This document shows positions 18,241 to 26,185 of a stretch of DNA of 64,000 nucleotides, piece by piece. This DNA comes from DAHUXN01 sp963729815 (GTDB lineage: Bacteria > Acidobacteriota > Terriglobia > Acidiferrales > UBA7541). The stretch spans positions 930,001 to 994,000 of the forward strand of contig CAVSPU010000004.1 in assembly GCA_963729815.1 (NCBI GenBank). The letters run 5' to 3'. A program made the translations under genes and the position numbers. The notes beneath the pieces were generated by a model, which was not told where the DNA came from, did not search any database, and saw only the letters and a program-made list of their open reading frames with translations. Numbering within the stretch: position 1 is the stretch's first letter; every line of letters starts with the position of its first letter.

Positions 18241-18693
18241 TCAATAACGGATTTTGCCCCGCTGTTTTGCCCAGGCACCAAGGACCTTCTGCGCTTCGGC
18301 TCGCATCATGCGAATCATCGGTATTTTTCGTTGTCGCGCGGGCCGGCGAATTTCGCGGTAAATAAAAAAATCATCAAATCCAGCCTTGGACGCATCCGCC
18401 GCCGTGCCCGCGGAATAGATTTTCGCCAGCCGGGCCCAGTAAATCGCTCCGAGGCACATCGGGCAGGGCTCGCATGTGGCGTAAATCTCGCAGCCTTTCA
18501 GTTCGAAATGCCCCAGCTTCCGGCAGGCCTCGCGGATCGCGATGATTTCCGCGTGCGCCGTCGGATCGTTCGACGAAGTAACGCGGTTCACGCCTTCCGC
18601 TAAAGTCTCGCCGTCCCTCACCACCACCGCGCCGAAAGGGCCGCCCTGTAGTGAACGTACATTCTCAAGCGCCAGCGCGAGTGCTCGTGCCAT
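18241..18693 (-). CDS. guaD: Guanine deaminase (CDA-fold, GuaD type)
   Basis: About 150 residues from the ATG at 18693, chosen because it aligns with the short N-terminus of Bacillus GuaD. The frame is open to 18783, without support for the extra 30 residues. The zinc site is complete: PTAHAEIIAIREA and CEPCPMCLGAIYWARL. The following AGFDDFFIYREIRRP matches GuaD specifically, rather than tRNA adenosine deaminase or cytosine deaminase. The product deaminates guanine to xanthine and feeds the urate oxidase encoded downstream once xanthine is oxidised. Confidence 0.88.
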   Translation of the reverse strand: MARALALALENVRSLQGGPFGAVVVRDGETLAEGVNRVTSSNDPTAHAEIIAIREACRKLGHFELKGCEIYATCEPCPMCLGAIYWARLAKIYSAGTAADASKAGFDDFFIYREIRRPARQRKIPMIRMMRAEAQKVLGAWAKQRGKIRY

Positions 18694-18805
18694 GAAGGGA
18701 TTCGGCGCGTTCTTTCCCCGCACGGTCAGCGGTCTCGCTCTCGTTCGCAAATCACCATGCGATTGTAGCGCACGCCGTGGCATTTTACTGGCCGCGTCGC
18801 TGCAG

Positions 18806-20380
18806 CTAGTGCACCACGCCTCCGGCTTTCTTCGGTTTCGCCTTTTTCAGAATGAACATCACAGGAATCATCCCGAAACATATGTATCCCATGATGCGGA
18901 AATCCTGAATAAACGAAAGCATCGTCGCTTGGTTCTGCAGCGTCCGGTAGAACATGGCTTGGGCCTGCTTCAGCGCTTCGGTTGCCGTGGACCCCGCCAC
19001 CATCAAGCGCTGCGCCATCGCCTGCATGGCCGCCGCGAAGTTCTGGTTCATTGCGGTGATGTGCGCGGCCAACGTGACTTGATTCGTCTGCCCGCCGCGA
19101 TCCAGCAGCGTCGTGACAAACGAAATTCCCATGCTTCCACCCACATTTCGCGCCAGGTTGATCAGGCCGGTCGCATCGTTGGTCTTTTTCTTGTCCACGT
19201 AATAGAACGCGATCACGTTGATCGGCACGAATAGGAACGCAACGCCGAAACGCGAAACAATCCACACCAGCACCGGCGTCTTCATCCCCATTTGCAGATC
19301 GAAATGCGAGCCCATCAGGAACAGTCCCGTCCCCGTGATCGCCAGGCCCACCACCACCAGCCATCTCGCCTCGAATTTGCCCAGACTCCACCCCACCAGC
19401 GGCATGACCATCATCATGAACAGGCCGCCGGGCAACAGCACCAGGCCGCTCTGCATCGCCGTGTAGCCCAGCTCCGTCTGCAACAATATCGGGAGTAAGA
19501 CCGTGGTCCCGTACAGCACGAATCCCAGGATGTACATCGTGAATACGGCGATCGCGAAGTTCCGCTCCTTCAGCAGCCGCAGATCGATGATGGGATCCTT
19601 CTGCCGCAGCTCCCAGATAATCACGCCGACGATTCCGATCACGGCCGTCACCGTCGCCCACTGGATGAAGTGCGAGCCGAACCAATCATCTCGCTGCCCT
19701 TTGTCGAGAACGACCTGCAAAAACCCGACTCCAACGCTTAGCAATCCCAACCCGATGTAATCGATCCGAAGTTTCTTTTTCAGCTGATGCGCGGGATTTT
19801 TGATCAGCAGTGACGTCATCAGAATCGACAGAATGCCGACTGGGATGTTGATGAAGAAAATCCAGCGCCACGTGAAATCATCCGTGATCCAGCCGCCCAG
19901 CGTCGGCCCGATCGTTGGCGCCACCACCACGCCCATGCCGTACACCGCCATGGCCATGCCTTGCTTTTCGCGTGGAAAACTGTCCACGAGAATCGCCTGC
20001 GAAATCGGCTGCAATCCCCCGCCGCCCGCGCCCTGCAAGACGCGGAAAAACACCAGCATCCCCAGGCTCGGCGCCAGCCCGCACAAAAAAGAACTGACCG
20101 TGAAAATCGCCACGCACGCCATGTAAAACTGCTTGCGCCCAAAAACGTTCGAGAGCCAGCCGGTCAGCGGCAAAACGATGGCGTTCGAAACCAGGTAGGA
20201 AGTGAGCACCCATGTGCTCTCGTCGACGCCGGCGCTCAAGCTGCCCGCGATGTGTGGCAGCGACACGTTGGCAACGCTCGTGTCCAGCACTTCCATGAAC
20301 GTCGCCAGCATCACCGTCGCGGCGATCAGCCATGGATTGACTTCTTGTGTCCGCTCGCGTGGAAGTGCGAAAGTCGCCAT
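18806..20380 (-). CDS. emrB: DHA2-family MFS efflux pump (EmrB/QacA type)
   Basis: 524 residues with about 14 membrane segments, as expected of DHA2 drug:H+ antiporters. Family motifs are present: FMEVLDTSVANVSLPHIAG in TM1, GWLSNVFGRKQFYM (motif A) and APTIGPTLGGWI (antiporter motif C). It is the third gene of a minus-strand operon and begins six bases after the EmrA-like gene, whose partner adaptor and TolC-like channel are encoded upstream. Together they should form an inner-membrane-to-outside pump for hydrophobic compounds. Confidence 0.95.
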   Translation of the reverse strand: MATFALPRERTQEVNPWLIAATVMLATFMEVLDTSVANVSLPHIAGSLSAGVDESTWVLTSYLVSNAIVLPLTGWLSNVFGRKQFYMACVAIFTVSSFLCGLAPSLGMLVFFRVLQGAGGGGLQPISQAILVDSFPREKQGMAMAVYGMGVVVAPTIGPTLGGWITDDFTWRWIFFINIPVGILSILMTSLLIKNPAHQLKKKLRIDYIGLGLLSVGVGFLQVVLDKGQRDDWFGSHFIQWATVTAVIGIVGVIIWELRQKDPIIDLRLLKERNFAIAVFTMYILGFVLYGTTVLLPILLQTELGYTAMQSGLVLLPGGLFMMMVMPLVGWSLGKFEARWLVVVGLAITGTGLFLMGSHFDLQMGMKTPVLVWIVSRFGVAFLFVPINVIAFYYVDKKKTNDATGLINLARNVGGSMGISFVTTLLDRGGQTNQVTLAAHITAMNQNFAAAMQAMAQRLMVAGSTATEALKQAQAMFYRTLQNQATMLSFIQDFRIMGYICFGMIPVMFILKKAKPKKAGGVVH

Positions 20381-20386
20381 GCGTCC

Positions 20387-21757
20387 CTACTTCGTGATGA
20401 TTGTTGCTTCGACGTTCATACCCGGCCGCAGGACGGCCTGCTCAGGAGGGATCGGATCGAGGACAATCTTCACCGGGATGCGTTCCACCACCTTGACGTA
20501 ATTGCCTGTCGCATTTTCCGGCGGCAGCAGACTCAGCCGCGAACCCGTCGCGCCCGCGATCGAGTCCACATGCCCCGAAAAGGTCTTTCCGTACATGTCC
20601 ACGTGAATTTCCGCGCGGTCGCCCGGACGCACTTTCGCAAGCTGTGTCTCTTTATAGTTCGCTGTCACCCACACATCCTTGAGGGGAATCAAGACCAGCA
20701 ATCCCTGGCCCGGTGCAAGGATTTCTCCCACCTGGACAGTTTTGTCGGTGATCACGCCGTCTTCCGGCGCAACGATCGTCGTGTAGCTGAGGTTCAGCTC
20801 GGCCGCATCGAGATCCGCTTGCGCTCCTTGCACGGTCGCGCGCGCCGATAATGCATTGGCCGCGCTGATCGCCACTTGTTTCCGATTGGCGTGCGCCGCG
20901 GTCAAATCCGACTGCGCCTTCTCCACATCCGCCTGCGCCGAATCCACCTGCGCTTGCCGCACCGCAATCGTTTGCCGCGCCAGTGCGAGATTCTGCTGTG
21001 CGGCGTCCAGTTCGCTCTTCGCTTCCGTTGCCGCCGCGACATAGGCGTCGTACTGCTGCTGTGAAATCTCGTTCTTCGCCGCCAGCGGGCCCATGCGATT
21101 CAGGTCCGACTGCGCCTTCTCATTTGCTGCTTGTTCCTTTTGCACATTCGCCTGCGCGTAGGCCAATTCCGAAGTCGATGCCTGCTTCATGGCGAGCTTG
21201 GCTTGGTCATAGGCTGCCTGTGCGGCGCTCAAACCGGCATCGGCGCCCGTCGTTCCACTTTGAGTCGTTTCGCTCGTCAGCGGCACATTCACCGTCGCCG
21301 ATTGCGCGCGGCTTTGCGCCATCGCCAGTGCCGCTTTGGCGTCGTCAACCTTTGCCTGGTAATCTCGCGGATCGAGCCTCACCAGCACTTGTCCCTTCGT
21401 TACGTGCTGATTGTCGTCCACCAGAACTTGAGCCACGCTCCCCGGCACCCGCGACGAAATCGGAATGATATGCCCGTCGACCTCCGCGTCGTCCGTCGTT
21501 TGCCGGTTCCGGTAATGCAGCCACATCCCCAGCGCGATGGCTACGACGACCACGCCTCCGATCATCAGCCACCGGCGCACGCGCGGATTGTTCAGTCCGC
21601 TCGGCGCTTTCCGTTCGGGCGTTTCTTCCTGCCCTTGCGGCTCGATCGCGTTCTGATCCGCGCTCTTCACTTGTGGCTTCCCGTCCGTCTGCGTGCGCGT
21701 GGTTTCTCTTTCCAACTGTTTCTCTTGCGGCTCGGCTTCCGTCGTTTTGGAGTCCAT
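20387..21757 (-). CDS. emrA: HlyD/EmrA-family membrane fusion protein
   Basis: 456 residues. A charged cytoplasmic N-terminus of about 60 residues precedes a single membrane segment (RRWLMIGGVVVVAIALGMWL). A lipoyl/barrel half follows (DAEVDGHIIPISSRVPGSVA), then a long alpha-helical hairpin rich in Ala/Gln (about residues 140-320). The second barrel half is APEDGVITDKTVQVGEIL. This is the adaptor between EmrB and a TolC channel. It starts 14 bases after the TolC-like gene ends. Confidence 0.95.
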   Translation of the reverse strand: MDSKTTEAEPQEKQLERETTRTQTDGKPQVKSADQNAIEPQGQEETPERKAPSGLNNPRVRRWLMIGGVVVVAIALGMWLHYRNRQTTDDAEVDGHIIPISSRVPGSVAQVLVDDNQHVTKGQVLVRLDPRDYQAKVDDAKAALAMAQSRAQSATVNVPLTSETTQSGTTGADAGLSAAQAAYDQAKLAMKQASTSELAYAQANVQKEQAANEKAQSDLNRMGPLAAKNEISQQQYDAYVAAATEAKSELDAAQQNLALARQTIAVRQAQVDSAQADVEKAQSDLTAAHANRKQVAISAANALSARATVQGAQADLDAAELNLSYTTIVAPEDGVITDKTVQVGEILAPGQGLLVLIPLKDVWVTANYKETQLAKVRPGDRAEIHVDMYGKTFSGHVDSIAGATGSRLSLLPPENATGNYVKVVERIPVKIVLDPIPPEQAVLRPGMNVEATIITK

Positions 21758-21771
21758 GAAATTTCAACCTT

Positions 21772-23436
21772 TCACTTGTTGTACAGAAGTTCGATCTGCC
21801 CGATCGCTCGCGCCAGATTCGCGCGCGACTGGTTGTACTGATAAAGTGCGGAGATTTGATTTTCGTACGCCCGCGCCAGCGCATCCTGCGCGGTGGTCAC
21901 CTCGATATTGTCCGCCACGCCGGCATTGAACCGATCGTGCGACTGATCCACCTCTTCCAACGCAAGCTGCACGCCCAGGTTCGCCACCTGCACTTGGTTT
22001 CGCGCCGAATCCAGCTCGGCGATCGCTGTCCGCACGTCGAGCGCTACCTGATTTTTCTCGTCCTGGATGCTTTGCTGCACCTTCTGCACTTCCAGACTGT
22101 CGCGCGCGATCTCATTATGAATGCGCCCGCCGGTGAACAGCGGCACCGTGATGTCGCCCTCCACCACGTACGTCGGGATCGCATTGTTTATCGCTATTCC
22201 TTGCTGCTCGTAATTGCCATCGAAGTGCAGAGCCGGCAATCGCGAGTCGCTGTCTGCGCGTTTCTGATATTCGAGCGATTGCTGCTCGGCCTCGAGCGCC
22301 CGCATTTCCGGGCGCGCCCGGTAAGCGTCATTCAGGCTCTCTTTCTCGTCGATGTCCGGCATTTGCGAGAAGCTCGCCTGATCCGCCAGCTCGATTTTCT
22401 GCTGCGGATCCAAATTGAGCAGCTTCGACAACCCGTACAATGCGATTTGCTCGTTTGTCTGCGCGACGATCAGCCCCTGTTTCTGATTCTGCAATTCGAC
22501 ATTCGCGCGCAGCGCGTCAACGCCTGTCGCCACGCCTCGTTTTTCCATATCCGAGGCTTGATCGAAAAGCGCCTGCGCCAGCTTTACCTCGGACTCCGCC
22601 GCGGTCACTTCCGCGTGTTGCCGCAGCGCGGTCAAGTATTGCGACACCACCAGCAGCACGATCTGCTCGCGCACGGACTGCCTCTGCGCATCCGCACTCG
22701 TCACGTTCTTTCGCGACGCTTCCCATTTCCGCCACAGCGACAGATCAAAAACCGGCGTCGAAAAATCTGTGCCCCCCTGAACCACCTGAAACGGCCCAAC
22801 TGCTTTCGGAAATCCCGGAAAACTCAGCCCGATTTGCGCCTGCAAATTGACGCGGCTCACGCGCTCGCTTGCGTTCAAGTCTGCCTGCGGCAGCAGATTC
22901 GCCAGCGCGATGTTCCTTTCCTTTTGGCTTTCCGCCAGACTGAGCGCCGCGATCTGAACGTTGGGATTCTCCTTCAGCGCCATCTGCACCGTTTCTTGCA
23001 AGTTCAATTGCAACGGCATCTTTTCGATTTCCTTCGATTGCACATCATCCTGCTGAGCGCTCGCCATCCCCACGGCCAGGAAAATCACCAGCGGCACAAT
23101 CAAGAAGCGCTGTCGGCCCCGCGTGCGCCGCCCCGGCGAAAGTACCGGCTTGCCCGCGGATTTCTTGCCCGATCGAATCGAACTTACAATTGCCGATGTC
23201 GAACAGCCTTCCGCTCGAATTTCTGCTCCTTGTTCAGCCATCATCGAAAGAAGTTCCTTCCCGCTTTCATCAATGAAGCTCACATCTGCCAGCTCGACCG
23301 CTATTGGATGCCCGGCACTCGTCGTCAGTAGCGACTCCCAGCAACGACGGAGTTCCTCCACCCAGGGTCCGCACACTTTCCCTTCCACTCTCAGCAAAAT
23401 CTGCGCTCCGCTGCGTTCCACCGTTGCCTTCATCAT
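21772..23436 (-). CDS. STAS-like domain fused to TolC-family outer-membrane channel
   Basis: 554 residues in one uninterrupted frame. Residues 1-88 look like a STAS/anti-anti-sigma domain: MKATVERSGAQILLRVEGKV, then ELADVSFIDESGKELLSMM. In that segment Ser58 sits at the conserved phospho-site of such domains. A basic linker (PGRRTRGRQR) and a hydrophobic segment (residues 111-127, ending ASA-Q) form an internal signal peptide. A normal TolC protein follows: two Ala-rich helical-hairpin repeats, with motifs such as LNLQETVQMALKENPNVQIA and NYEQQGIAINNAIPTYVVEG. No ATG, GTG or TTG between residues 66 and 111 offers a separate TolC start. It is the first gene of the efflux operon. Confidence 0.85.
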   Translation of the reverse strand: MMKATVERSGAQILLRVEGKVCGPWVEELRRCWESLLTTSAGHPIAVELADVSFIDESGKELLSMMAEQGAEIRAEGCSTSAIVSSIRSGKKSAGKPVLSPGRRTRGRQRFLIVPLVIFLAVGMASAQQDDVQSKEIEKMPLQLNLQETVQMALKENPNVQIAALSLAESQKERNIALANLLPQADLNASERVSRVNLQAQIGLSFPGFPKAVGPFQVVQGGTDFSTPVFDLSLWRKWEASRKNVTSADAQRQSVREQIVLLVVSQYLTALRQHAEVTAAESEVKLAQALFDQASDMEKRGVATGVDALRANVELQNQKQGLIVAQTNEQIALYGLSKLLNLDPQQKIELADQASFSQMPDIDEKESLNDAYRARPEMRALEAEQQSLEYQKRADSDSRLPALHFDGNYEQQGIAINNAIPTYVVEGDITVPLFTGGRIHNEIARDSLEVQKVQQSIQDEKNQVALDVRTAIAELDSARNQVQVANLGVQLALEEVDQSHDRFNAGVADNIEVTTAQDALARAYENQISALYQYNQSRANLARAIGQIELLYNK

Positions 23437-23470
23437 TGGCTGGATCCTATCGCCTACGATGTAACGCTAA

Positions 23471-23487
23471 CGCACCTTAAGTGCCAA
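23471..23487 (-). promoter_or_regulatory. Candidate sigma54 (-24/-12) promoter of the efflux operon
   Basis: On the minus strand the bases read TTGGCACTTAAGGTGCG. The TTGGCAC block matches the -24 box perfectly. The GC of the -12 box (GTGC for TTGC) lies exactly 12 bases after the first G of GG, the invariant sigma54 spacing. Transcription would begin near 23460, about 24 bases before the ATG at 23436. A sigma54 activator gene lies immediately upstream. Confidence 0.7.
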
Positions 23488-23588
23488 ATTGCCGATTAAT
23501 CGCCATGACGTTAACATTCTCAAATAGAATAGATTAGATAGGAGATTCTAATTGGGGTTGGGCTTTCAGGTAATTTATATGAATTTCT

Positions 23589-23606
23589 GTGCCGATATGT
23601 CGGCAC
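23589..23606. promoter_or_regulatory. Palindromic candidate enhancer site for the sigma54 activator
   Basis: GTGCCGA-TATG-TCGGCAC is a perfect 7-bp inverted repeat with a 4-bp centre. A partial copy (ATATCTCGGCGCC) follows at about 23613-23625. The pair lies roughly 105-140 bp upstream of the -24 box, the usual place for enhancer-binding sites. It also sits just past the activator gene's stop, so a terminator role is possible, but there is no T run on either side. Confidence 0.5.
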
Positions 23607-23628
23607 ATGACCATATCTCGGCGCCACT

Positions 23629-25704
23629 CTAATCTCGTCGCTGGATTCCCAGCTTTTGCATTTTGGATTGCAGCGTTGTCCGTTTCATTCCCAGTTTCGC
23701 AGCAGCGCCGTTTGGGCCGCCCACAATTCCCTGCGTTTCGGCAAGAACGCGCTGAATGTGTTCGCGCTCCGCGGCGGCAAGTGTGGTGACGCGGGCTTTT
23801 TGCGCCGGTTCTTGCTGTCGAAGTTCGGAAATGGGAACCCGCAATTCGGTTCCCGGCGACAATATGATGGCCCGCTCGATGAAATTTTCCAATTCGCGAA
23901 TGTTCCCCGGCCAGGAATACCCCATGATCGCATCCATCGCTTCATTTGAAATCGTCTGAATCGACCGGTTCATTTCCCGCGCGTGCTTTTGCACGAGGTG
24001 CCGAACAAGTAGCGGAATGTCCTCCGTCCGTTCCCGCAGCGCGGGAGTGCAGATCGGGAAAATATTCAGCCGATAGTAAAGATCCGTCCGAAACTTCCCC
24101 TGCGCGACCATCTGTGCAAGATCGCGATTCGTCGCCGCCACCAATCGCACGTCCACGTGAAGCGTGCTCGTGCTTCCCAGTCTTTCGAATTCCTGCTCCT
24201 GCAGAACTCGAAGCAGCTTCGGTTGCAGATCGAGCGGAATGTCGCCGATCTCATCGAGAAAAAGCGTGCCGCGATTCGCAAGCTCGAATCGCCCCGCTCG
24301 CCGCGCAATCGCGCCAGTGAACGCTCCCTTCTCATGCCCGAAAAGTTCCGATTCCAGAAGCCCTGTCGGAATCGCCGCGCAGTTCAGTTTCACGAACGTC
24401 CGTTCCTTCCGCGCGCTGTTGTTGTGAATTGCGCGCGCAATCAACTCCTTCCCCGTGCCCGTTTCGCCCAAAATCAGCACCGTCGAATTCGTCCCCGCCA
24501 CCGTCGCCACCTGCCCGAGCACGCTTTTCCACGGCGCGCTCTCGCCAATCATCTCCTCGAAATTGTATGTGCTGCGAATCTCATCCTCGAGGTACAGCTT
24601 TTCTTCCGTGAGCTTGTCCTTGATTTGTTCCACGGCCCGGTACGCCAGCGCGTTTTCCACCGCGATGGCGATCTGCCCCGCCACCTGCCGCAGAAAATCG
24701 ATGTCCTCCTGCGAGAACGCGGACTCGCGCAGGCTCGCGAAGTTCAGCGTCCCCAGCGCGCGGTCTGGAGTGAGCAGCGGCAGCGCCACTCCGGATTTCA
24801 GGCCCTCTGCCTCAACCAGGGATGCCAGTTGCGGATACATTTTTGAAACATTGATGCGATCCAGGACGTAGGGCTGTCGCGTGCGGAAGGCGTGGCCCGC
24901 GGGCGATTGATCGAGCGGCAACGTCAATTCCTCCTGGAGAAACCCTTTGCCACCCGGGAAATCCAGTGCGCGCACTTTCATCACTTTCGTTTCCGGGTCA
25001 TAGATCGCCAGACTGACGTACTCGCATTCCACAAGCCGCCGCAGGCTCGCTGAAATCGCGCTGAACAGTTGCCGCAGGTCCAGTTTCGAACCGACCGCGT
25101 TCGTCACGTCGAGCAGCATGCGCAAACGGTCTCGCTCGTGTACCAATTGCTGCTGATACGACTGCGCCCGCTGATGATTCAGCGCGTTGTCCACCGCGAC
25201 TGCCACGAGCCGCGCGATTCGTTCCAGCAGGCTGACCTCGCTCGCCGCGTATTCGTAGTGGCCTCGGTTCCCGAAACCCAGCCCGCCCAATCGTCTGTGC
25301 GCTGTGCTCAATGGAACCACGCAAAATGAATGAATGCCTTGCTCCAGGAGAGATTCGCGCAGGCGTGGGAATCGCGTATCCGCATCGACCGATGCCACCG
25401 AAAATGGTCTTTGCGTTTCCATCGCGATTCCGCTCGGCGATTCATTGAGCGGCAATTCCAGGCTCGGCGCCGCAAGCGCGGGATTGGCCCCTTCGCACAC
25501 GCGCAATTGCATCACGCCGCGCTCCGAATCATGAAGGATCAAGCTGAGGAAATCGAATTGTACGATCCCGTAGAGCCGGCGCGCCAGATCGTGAAACAGC
25601 GCCGCGAGATCGCGGTGCAGCGACACCGATTCGGAGACTTCGAGCAGCGCTCGAAATTTTTCCGCGCTATCGGTGCTTTGGAGAGGAGGCTCCGGGGCGT
25701 TCAT
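23629..25704 (-). CDS. Sigma54-dependent transcriptional activator (GAF-GAF-AAA-Fis)
   Basis: 691 residues. There are two GAF-like sensory domains (about 10-170 and 195-355), then an AAA+ domain with Walker A GETGTGKELIARAIH. The sigma54-contact loop GAFTGA is at residues 460-465 (ESELFGHEKGAFTGA), with Walker B GTLFLDEIGDI and an R-finger region near LVAATNRDL. A C-terminal Fis-type helix-turn-helix (NGAAAKLGMKRTTLQSKMQKL) ends the protein. The layout is that of FhlA/NifA-type activators with small-molecule or redox sensing by GAF. The gene follows phhB by six bases and precedes the efflux operon, its likely target. Confidence 0.95.
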   Translation of the reverse strand: MNAPEPPLQSTDSAEKFRALLEVSESVSLHRDLAALFHDLARRLYGIVQFDFLSLILHDSERGVMQLRVCEGANPALAAPSLELPLNESPSGIAMETQRPFSVASVDADTRFPRLRESLLEQGIHSFCVVPLSTAHRRLGGLGFGNRGHYEYAASEVSLLERIARLVAVAVDNALNHQRAQSYQQQLVHERDRLRMLLDVTNAVGSKLDLRQLFSAISASLRRLVECEYVSLAIYDPETKVMKVRALDFPGGKGFLQEELTLPLDQSPAGHAFRTRQPYVLDRINVSKMYPQLASLVEAEGLKSGVALPLLTPDRALGTLNFASLRESAFSQEDIDFLRQVAGQIAIAVENALAYRAVEQIKDKLTEEKLYLEDEIRSTYNFEEMIGESAPWKSVLGQVATVAGTNSTVLILGETGTGKELIARAIHNNSARKERTFVKLNCAAIPTGLLESELFGHEKGAFTGAIARRAGRFELANRGTLFLDEIGDIPLDLQPKLLRVLQEQEFERLGSTSTLHVDVRLVAATNRDLAQMVAQGKFRTDLYYRLNIFPICTPALRERTEDIPLLVRHLVQKHAREMNRSIQTISNEAMDAIMGYSWPGNIRELENFIERAIILSPGTELRVPISELRQQEPAQKARVTTLAAAEREHIQRVLAETQGIVGGPNGAAAKLGMKRTTLQSKMQKLGIQRRD

Positions 25705-25710
25705 GGAAAA

Positions 25711-26034
25711 TCACAATCGGTCGATCTTCGCCGCCAGGATGAAATCGCTTTCCGTCAGCCCGTTGATCTTGTGCGTCCACGTGGTGATTTCCGCTTTACC
25801 CCACGTGAAATTGATCGCCGGATGATGGCCTTCCTTCTCGGCTACATCTCCCACACGGTTGACGAACGCCAGCGCCTGCTTGAAATCCGGAAACGTAAAC
25901 GTCTTCGTGATGTGATGCTCGTCGATTGCCTTCCACCCGGGGACTTGTTTCAAATAACCCTCCAGCTCTTTTCCCTTCAAAGGAGGAACGCCGCCCTTGC
26001 ACGGTACGCACGTCTTGCTTGCTAGCTCGCTCAT
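25711..26034 (-). CDS. phhB: Pterin-4a-carbinolamine dehydratase
   Basis: 107 residues. It dehydrates 4a-hydroxytetrahydrobiopterin during pterin recycling for aromatic amino-acid hydroxylases. The motif EGHHPAINFTWGKAEITTWTH carries the catalytic His residues. The N-terminus has a CVPCKGG pair, common in this bacterial subgroup. It ends six bases before the sigma54 activator start, so both are probably on one transcript. No phenylalanine hydroxylase is nearby. Confidence 0.93.
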   Translation of the reverse strand: MSELASKTCVPCKGGVPPLKGKELEGYLKQVPGWKAIDEHHITKTFTFPDFKQALAFVNRVGDVAEKEGHHPAINFTWGKAEITTWTHKINGLTESDFILAAKIDRL

Positions 26035-26185
26035 CGTACACTCCTTCCTTCTCGGTCGACCGTATTGATTGTATCCAATTCAGCGTCGCTGACGGAAGAG
26101 TTCCGCCGGAGTCTTCATGCCGATTTCCATTGTGCTTCCCGCGCAAAAACGTTAGAAACTCGGAGACACCTTCCGTGTCCGCATC

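Noticed and set aside
21856..23331. 491-codon plus-strand frame opposite the STAS-TolC gene
   Set aside because: Arg/His/Leu-rich shadow composition; the minus-strand TolC motifs are unambiguous.
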